This document shows, one piece after another, positions 27,791 to 33,527 of a stretch of DNA of 33,527 nt. The notes under the pieces are model-generated. The model was not told the origin of the DNA. It made no database searches and saw only the letters and a program-made list of their open reading frames with translations. Within the stretch, counting starts at the first letter, position 1; every line of letters starts with the position of its first letter. A program made the position numbers and the translations under genes. Source of the stretch: Candidatus Puniceispirillum sp. (GTDB taxonomy: Bacteria > Electryoneota > RPQS01 > DYHQ01); assembly GCA_020724065.1 (NCBI GenBank), contig DYHQ01000009.1, positions 1-33,527 of the forward strand, given 5' to 3'.

Positions 27791-30700
27791 CTATCGAATA
27801 AGCAGCATCTTGTGGACTTGGCGGAAGCCGACCGCGCGCATCTGGCAAAAATAGAGGCCTGAGGGCAGATCTCTGGCGTCGAAGTCGAGTTCGTGGTATC
27901 CCGCTTCTGTCCAGCCGTCTGTCAAGCGCGCGACTCGTCGTCCAAGAACATCATAGACATCGAGGCGCACGAAAGAGCGTTGAGGAAGCCCATACCTAAG
28001 TCTCGTTGTCGCATTGAAGGGATTCGGATAGTTCGGAGAGAGGAAGAAAGCGCTCGGGATGTCGGCTTCGTGGTCTGAGCTGACGCTGCTGACAGTCACC
28101 TGCACATGGTTGCTCGTATCGCTCTCGCCGCCCTCATAAACCGCTACAACCCAGTATTCATACTCACCGGGCGACACGCCTTCCACATAGGTTGTCTCCT
28201 CGACCGCAGCGCGAAATTCCCCATCTCGATAGACCTTGTAGTGCGAAAGGCTCTCGATGCTGCCGCCACCCTTTGAGGGACCCAATTGAATAGCGGATGG
28301 AGTGGTTCCGTGCTCCATGCCAGATGATGTCGGCTCAGGGAGTGGTGGCTGCCATGTGAGCGTGACGACCGTATCCTCTATGCTTGCCTGTAAATTGCTC
28401 GGCGGATCAAGCCGCCAGATTTCGAAGGTGACCCAAGTCATGACGCCCGAATCAACTGTGGCTTCTTGCAGTCCCACTTCGTAACCGGGATAGGTCGCTT
28501 GCATCCGATAGGTGCCTGCCACAACGGAATCCACAGCAAAACACCCTTGCGTGTCAGAGTAAAGGCGATGACAACCAAATGTAATGATGACTTCCGACAT
28601 ATCCTCAAGCGGTGGGACGGCATATACCTGCCCAGCGACGCTGCCATAGTCCGTTGGAATGGCTGTTGTAAAACGAATAGCTGTGCCGGACCGAATCGGG
28701 AAAGCGCTCAGATTGTAACTGGTGTCAAAGACAATTTGCACGCCGGTCAACTCGTCCGGACTCTCGATGCCGACGGTTCCGCCGTCGTCTCGCTCATCGT
28801 AGAAATACTGGAGGAGCGCGTATTGGAGAACGATTTCGCCATCGCAAGAAGGCGTCGGGCAAACCAGAGGATCGTAGAGAATGAGTTGAAATGTCGCCAG
28901 AGAATCATGAGGGCGACGCTGAGGCACTCGATTGAACTCGATGATGAACCGCCCTTGCAGTTCAGCATAGTACGCCGAGACATCTCCTCCCACCAGAACA
29001 TCCATGTCATCCCAGAAAGGCGCTATCATTGCGGCAGGGCCATCTGAGTCGGGGATGGGACTTTGAGTGCGGTCGGCCTCATTCGTGAATCCTAAGGCCA
29101 GCCAGCCGTCTGCGCAGAGAGTCGCTTCGGTGTAATCATAACCGTAATACCGGAAGACAAAAGGCAGAGCAAAATGAGCGAGAGAATCGCTATGGGAAAA
29201 ATGGATTGCTGCGCCGGGTCCGCCGAGCGATGGGCTGATTTCCAGCCAGTCGAAGTGCGCGCGCTGTTCGATGTCATTCTGTTCGTAGGCGATATAGCCA
29301 TAGGTGTCTGGACCCGATGGTAGAAAACGGAGATCGAAAAGCTCAAAAACAACCTGCACAACTTCACTTTCGGGAAGGAAGACTGTCGTATCCGCCATGC
29401 TGCCCTCGTAGTCTGCCACGATTTGATAGACCGCCGCGCCGGGAGCTGAGAGAGAAAAATAGCCCACCGTATCCGTTCGAGCAGCAGGAATGGGCGTTTC
29501 GGCCAAGGAAATCATTGCACCTGCGACCGGTAATCGGCCCATGTTATGAACATAGCCCTCTATGGTGGCGGAGATGGCGAGCGTCAAATCGAAATCATGG
29601 AGAACTTCGGCAACATTTCCCACCGCGACGAGTTCGGTGTCAGGCCGATAACTGTGTAGCCAGGCACGAATTGCATAGGTGGAATCACGAGAGACGGGCA
29701 AGGCGAACTGGCCATCAATGTTGGCATTCACAAAAGGTGCACCACCGGCAGCTTCGACTTTTGCCGCGAGCGGCTCTTGGGAAATGGAATCGCGCACGAA
29801 GCCGCTCACGAGAGCCATGGTGCTATTGAGCATCACATTGCCGACGACAGCGAAAGATTGTGTTTCACTTCCGGGAAGAATGCCGCCGACATAGAGCGTC
29901 CATGGGCCGGATTCGGGAGCATCCACATGAACCCGCTCGACAACATTCACGCTGTCAATTCCTGTTCCTGCAGGCAAGTCGGGATCTGCTGGATTCAGAA
30001 CCCACGGTCTGAATGTTGCCGCGCTGGGCGAGACAAGCCAAAGATCCAGATCATTGACAAGCGCTGGAGCGACATTGTACTCACCGGGAACATCGCTCCA
30101 AGCCAGCGAGATGTCAAGGGTTGACAGGGTGTCGGGGACCTCGAAAAGCTGCGAGAAGGTTTCACCGGCAGTGAGTTGCGCTTCGAAGAAACCGAGATTC
30201 AATAGGAAATCTATCGCCTTCTGGATATTGATCACGCCATAGCCGAACCCAAAATCCGGCCCGATGTTTCCTCGGTCAAGGGCGCTGGCGACCAGCAAGG
30301 CCTTCACCGTTTCAGGAAGCGGGGCAGGAAGATCAGGCAAAATGCGATGCCATTGTTCCAGAAGAAGAGCGATGCAACCCGAAACGACAGGTGTTGCCAT
30401 CGAAGTGCCGCTGATGCGGTAATAATCGTTGCCAGGAAAAGTCGAGGTGATATTGACGCCCGGGGCGCAAAGCTCAGGTTTCAAGCGGCCGTCATCGGTT
30501 GGCCCCCACGAGCCGAAGGACGACATGTTGTCCTCATCGTCGGAAGCGCCGACCGTGATGATATTTTTTGCTCCCGCAGGAACTCCCATCGTGCCGTAGC
30601 CGTCGCCGCATCGAGCCGGTGGTTGCCGCTCGTTGCCCGCCGCGAAGACAACGATGAAAGGCTGCCCCAAAGAGCCGCAAACGATGGCGTCCAGGAGCTG

Positions 30701-31774
30701 CGAGGTCGTTTCGTAGTCTCCTTCCCACTCGCACGGATAGCCGTTCGTTGCCACATTGGAGCTCAGAGAGTTGTTCGCGACCTCCGCTCCGTGGGTGGTC
30801 ATAGCCTCTTGATAGTTCCCTTCGATGTCCTGCGGCGAATCATACAGACAATTGGGCACGCACGCTTCATACTCCATGGAAACCATGCGGACTTCGGGCG
30901 CCATGCCTCGATATTGGCCGCTTGAGTTCGCTCCGTTGCCCCCGAGAGTCCCCGCAACATGAGTCGCGTGCCAGAGGGGCATGTAGTATTCACCTAAGAC
31001 AACACGATTCGGACTAAAATCATTGTGCGTTCTGTCCACGATGTCGCCGTCATAGACCAGAGCCGTAACACCGCGGCCGCTGAGATCATAAGGTAAGAGC
31101 TGCACTTCGTCCGCATGGACGCGCTGCCGAGCGATGTCGTTTGTCGGCGTGAGCGGCGGTGGCGCTTCGGCAATGTGCAGGACGAAATCCAGAGCAGCAA
31201 GTTCGCGGACCTGCTCGGGAAGGGCGGCAACGAAAAGAACATGAGTCGAATGAAGCTCCTCACCAACCTCATAACCGCGTAAAGCAAGGGCAGTGCGCGC
31301 TGTCTCCAGTCCAACATCCTTCATCAGGCTGACCGCAAAGACGTGCCTCGTCGCATCGTAGCGACTCCAATCTCCAAAGAGGCCTTGTAGAATCCGGGGA
31401 TGTATTTTGGAGTCTATCGGCAGCGGCCCTGCCCAGCGCACACCCTGTTTCTGAAGAACAGACTTCTGAATTTCGCAGGGCATGGATATGACATACGCGC
31501 GGTCAGGGAAATAATGAAGCAGACGAATTCCGTGAGATTCAAAGCGCGCGCGGTCGCCTACTTGCAAGTGTTTCTCAAGCTGCATGAGTAGGTGGATGCG
31601 CTCATCCTTGCCATTGGGAATGGATGAAGGAATGAAAAACTCTCCAGCGGGAGGAATGAAAGGATGGTTTCGGAGGGCGATTTCGTAGGGCGCCGTTTCC
31701 GCCATGACAGCGAACGGAGCTCCAATGAGCAGCAAAAGGAAGATTCTCCGAAAAGAGAGCTGCCAGTTTCGCAC
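27791..31774 (-). CDS. Secreted S8 (subtilisin-like) serine protease with accessory domains and T9SS type A sorting domain
   Basis: Signal peptide VRNWQLSFRRIFLLLLIGAPFAVMA. Catalytic-type motifs VYDGDIVDRTHNDF, HATHVAGTLGGNG, GTSMATPVVSGCIALLLEQW. Carboxypeptidase-regulatory-like and FN3-like segments. Tail FFLSPNYPNPFNATTRLRYGLP...DLPSGLYFCQMRAVGFRQVHKMLLIR. Start revised from 31858. Confidence 0.92.
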   Translation of the reverse strand: MRNWQLSFRRIFLLLLIGAPFAVMAETAPYEIALRNHPFIPPAGEFFIPSSIPNGKDERIHLLMQLEKHLQVGDRARFESHGIRLLHYFPDRAYVISMPCEIQKSVLQKQGVRWAGPLPIDSKIHPRILQGLFGDWSRYDATRHVFAVSLMKDVGLETARTALALRGYEVGEELHSTHVLFVAALPEQVRELAALDFVLHIAEAPPPLTPTNDIARQRVHADEVQLLPYDLSGRGVTALVYDGDIVDRTHNDFSPNRVVLGEYYMPLWHATHVAGTLGGNGANSSGQYRGMAPEVRMVSMEYEACVPNCLYDSPQDIEGNYQEAMTTHGAEVANNSLSSNVATNGYPCEWEGDYETTSQLLDAIVCGSLGQPFIVVFAAGNERQPPARCGDGYGTMGVPAGAKNIITVGASDDEDNMSSFGSWGPTDDGRLKPELCAPGVNITSTFPGNDYYRISGTSMATPVVSGCIALLLEQWHRILPDLPAPLPETVKALLVASALDRGNIGPDFGFGYGVINIQKAIDFLLNLGFFEAQLTAGETFSQLFEVPDTLSTLDISLAWSDVPGEYNVAPALVNDLDLWLVSPSAATFRPWVLNPADPDLPAGTGIDSVNVVERVHVDAPESGPWTLYVGGILPGSETQSFAVVGNVMLNSTMALVSGFVRDSISQEPLAAKVEAAGGAPFVNANIDGQFALPVSRDSTYAIRAWLHSYRPDTELVAVGNVAEVLHDFDLTLAISATIEGYVHNMGRLPVAGAMISLAETPIPAARTDTVGYFSLSAPGAAVYQIVADYEGSMADTTVFLPESEVVQVVFELFDLRFLPSGPDTYGYIAYEQNDIEQRAHFDWLEISPSLGGPGAAIHFSHSDSLAHFALPFVFRYYGYDYTEATLCADGWLALGFTNEADRTQSPIPDSDGPAAMIAPFWDDMDVLVGGDVSAYYAELQGRFIIEFNRVPQRRPHDSLATFQLILYDPLVCPTPSCDGEIVLQYALLQYFYDERDDGGTVGIESPDELTGVQIVFDTSYNLSAFPIRSGTAIRFTTAIPTDYGSVAGQVYAVPPLEDMSEVIITFGCHRLYSDTQGCFAVDSVVAGTYRMQATYPGYEVGLQEATVDSGVMTWVTFEIWRLDPPSNLQASIEDTVVTLTWQPPLPEPTSSGMEHGTTPSAIQLGPSKGGGSIESLSHYKVYRDGEFRAAVEETTYVEGVSPGEYEYWVVAVYEGGESDTSNHVQVTVSSVSSDHEADIPSAFFLSPNYPNPFNATTRLRYGLPQRSFVRLDVYDVLGRRVARLTDGWTEAGYHELDFDARDLPSGLYFCQMRAVGFRQVHKMLLIR

Positions 31775-31804
31775 GGCTCTTCCGATCTTGACATTGCCAA
31801 ACAG

Positions 31805-31833
31805 AATATAGTGAAGAAGTCGTCCGTTTGCAA
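31805..31833 (-). promoter_or_regulatory. Candidate promoter of the S8 protease gene
   Basis: Minus strand TTGCAA (31833-31828), 17 bp, TATATT (31810-31805), ~30 nt upstream of GTG 31774. Confidence 0.5.
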
Positions 31834-31893
31834 GACTCGGATTGACCCTGTCCTCCACTTATCTGAGATGAAATGCAGTTCCTTGAGAACTGA

Positions 31894-31922
31894 GTTGACT
31901 TTTATTGAAAACTTTTGCATAT
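31894..31922 (+). promoter_or_regulatory. Candidate promoter of gltA
   Basis: TTGACT (31894-31899), 17 bp, CATATT (31917-31922), upstream of the AT-rich leader of citrate synthase. Confidence 0.6.
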
Positions 31923-32019
31923 TGAAATTGAGGCAAAGTTGCGCCTTTAAGTCAATAAATATAAAAGAAATAAAAAGTGAAAAGTTTCTCACAGTCTCAA
32001 CCTCACAAAGGAGTAGATT

Positions 32020-33300
32020 ATGTCTCGGTTACATGACAAACTCGCTGCCATCATTCCGGCCATGCGAGAAGAAATCCAGGGCGTCAATAAGGAGTTTGGC
32101 GACAAGGTCATCTCTCAGGTGACCGTGGCGCAGGCTTACGGCGGTATGCGGGGGATTATTGGCCTCATTTGCGATACTTCGGAAGTGCCGCCGGACAAGG
32201 GACTTATCATTCGCGGAATCCCCGTCAAGGAGTTGGCCAATCGGCTTCCCGAAGAAATCTTCTGGCTGCTGTGCACAGGCGAGCTGCCCTCGAAGGAGGA
32301 TTTGGCGGATTTACAGATGGATTTGGAGAGTCGCTGCGAAGTTCCCGACTATGTCTGGAAAGTACTGGAGGCGATGCCCAAGGATTCGCATCCGATGGCG
32401 ATGCTCGACACCGGCATTCTCGTCATGGAGCGCGAATCGGTTTTCCGCAAGCGCTATGACGAAGGTATGAAGAAAGCGGAATACTGGATGCCGACTCTTG
32501 AAGACTCGCTGAACCTCATCGCACGCATTTCACCTTTGGCGGCAGGAATCTATCGCATGCGATTTGGCAAAGGCGCTCGGATTGCTCCCAAGAAGGGCCT
32601 GGATTGGGCGGCGAATTACGGACACATGCTTGGCCTCCCGGATCCAACGGGCGAATTCGCCAACCTGATGCGCCTTTATATGGTGCTTCACAGTGATCAT
32701 GAGAGTGGGAATGTGTCGGCTCACACGGCCCACTGCGTCGGCTCGGCGCTCTCGGACGCCTACTATGCCGTTTCGGCGGGACTCAACGGTTTGGCCGGCC
32801 CGCTGCATGGTCTCGCCAATCAGGAATGCCTGGATTGGGTTCTGATGGTCAACAAGAAGTTCAATGGCGCTCCTTCGGAAGAGCAACTTCGCCAGTTCGC
32901 TCAGGAAACGCTGGATGGCGGCAAGGTTATCCCGGGCTATGGCCATGCGGTGCTCCGCATCACGGATCCGCGTTTCGATGCCTTCCACGCTTTCGGCGCT
33001 CGCGTGTGCCCCGACGATGCAACCTACAAGACCGTGGCGAGGGTTTACAAGGTTGTCCCGGAACTGCTGAAGCAAATTCAAAAAATCAAGGACCCGTGGC
33101 CCAATGTGGACGCGGCTTCCGGATGCCTTCTCTACCACTTTGGCATGACGGAATTCAGCTACTACACGGTGCTCTTCAGCGTGTCCCGTACGATGGGACT
33201 GTGCTCGCAGCTCGTGGTGTCGCGCGCATGGGGTGAACCAATTGAGCGTCCGAAATCCCAGCCCACGAAGTGGGTCAAGGAGAAGGTGAAGTCTCTATAA
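32020..33300 (+). CDS. gltA: Citrate synthase, mitochondrial/eukaryotic-like type
   Basis: HSDHESGNVSAHTAHCVGSALSDAYYAVSAGLNGLAGPLHGLANQE, VIPGYGHAVLRITDPRF, DPWPNVDAASGCLLYHFGMTEFSYYTVLFSVSRTMG...ERPKS. SD AAAGGAG before ATG. Confidence 0.97.
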   Translation: MSRLHDKLAAIIPAMREEIQGVNKEFGDKVISQVTVAQAYGGMRGIIGLICDTSEVPPDKGLIIRGIPVKELANRLPEEIFWLLCTGELPSKEDLADLQMDLESRCEVPDYVWKVLEAMPKDSHPMAMLDTGILVMERESVFRKRYDEGMKKAEYWMPTLEDSLNLIARISPLAAGIYRMRFGKGARIAPKKGLDWAANYGHMLGLPDPTGEFANLMRLYMVLHSDHESGNVSAHTAHCVGSALSDAYYAVSAGLNGLAGPLHGLANQECLDWVLMVNKKFNGAPSEEQLRQFAQETLDGGKVIPGYGHAVLRITDPRFDAFHAFGARVCPDDATYKTVARVYKVVPELLKQIQKIKDPWPNVDAASGCLLYHFGMTEFSYYTVLFSVSRTMGLCSQLVVSRAWGEPIERPKSQPTKWVKEKVKSL

Positions 33301-33354
33301 GAATACTTCCTGAGTTGGAGAATCTCCAGCTCATTCATTCTGCCAAAACGAAGT

Positions 33355-33393
33355 CAGCCGACCTCGGAATCCAAGGTCGGCTGGTTTGTTTTT
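33355..33393 (+). terminator. Rho-independent terminator of gltA
   Basis: CAGCCGACCT (33355-33364) / AGGTCGGCTG (33374-33383), followed by GTTTGTTTTT. Confidence 0.85.
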
Positions 33394-33527
33394 GGCGATA
33401 TTGGCTGCTATGCATATCCGCACTATCTACGATTTGAAGCTACCGGGGCGGAGTCCAAATCGGCCAAAATGGCAGTAAAATGGCAGAAGCAAAAATCTTT
33501 GTGTCGGTTCAGATTCTTCTTGACTTT

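Overview
The window reads as a single chromosomal segment from an FCB-group-like or candidate-phylum bacterium. The lineage hint is two large proteins with C-terminal 'NYPNPFN...SGLYF/SGIYF' type IX secretion (T9SS) sorting tails. Most of the window is one long plus-strand run of housekeeping genes: tRNA-Ala(CGC), a cystathionine beta-synthase/gamma-synthase-type pair, SRP RNA (ffs)-dnaX-ebfC-recR, two glycan-type membrane proteins, a DUF89 protein, pgsA, a large DNA methyltransferase, pgpA, cinA, thpR, an SRPBCC protein, recA, an OMP-like gene, recX, alaS, a small membrane protein, asd and a T9SS-tailed exported protein. Minus-strand genes are a PAS histidine kinase, a beta-CASP metallo-beta-lactamase protein, a ~100 aa hypothetical and a large T9SS subtilase. 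A mitochondrial-type citrate synthase follows on the plus strand. I see no CRISPR array, prophage, transposase or unmistakable new system. The best leads are: (1) an 840 aa methyltransferase with FxGSG-before-DPPY order, an internal CxxC pair and a possible C-terminal PD-(D/E)XK-like module, inserted between pgsA and pgpA; (2) a transsulfuration pair with deviant arginine codons between a tRNA and ffs, preceded by alternative inverted repeats; (3) a free-standing 9-codon ORF with a perfect Shine-Dalgarno followed by a hairpin; (4) an OMP-like gene between recA and recX; (5) start-site corrections supported by an RNA gene or an internal promoter.
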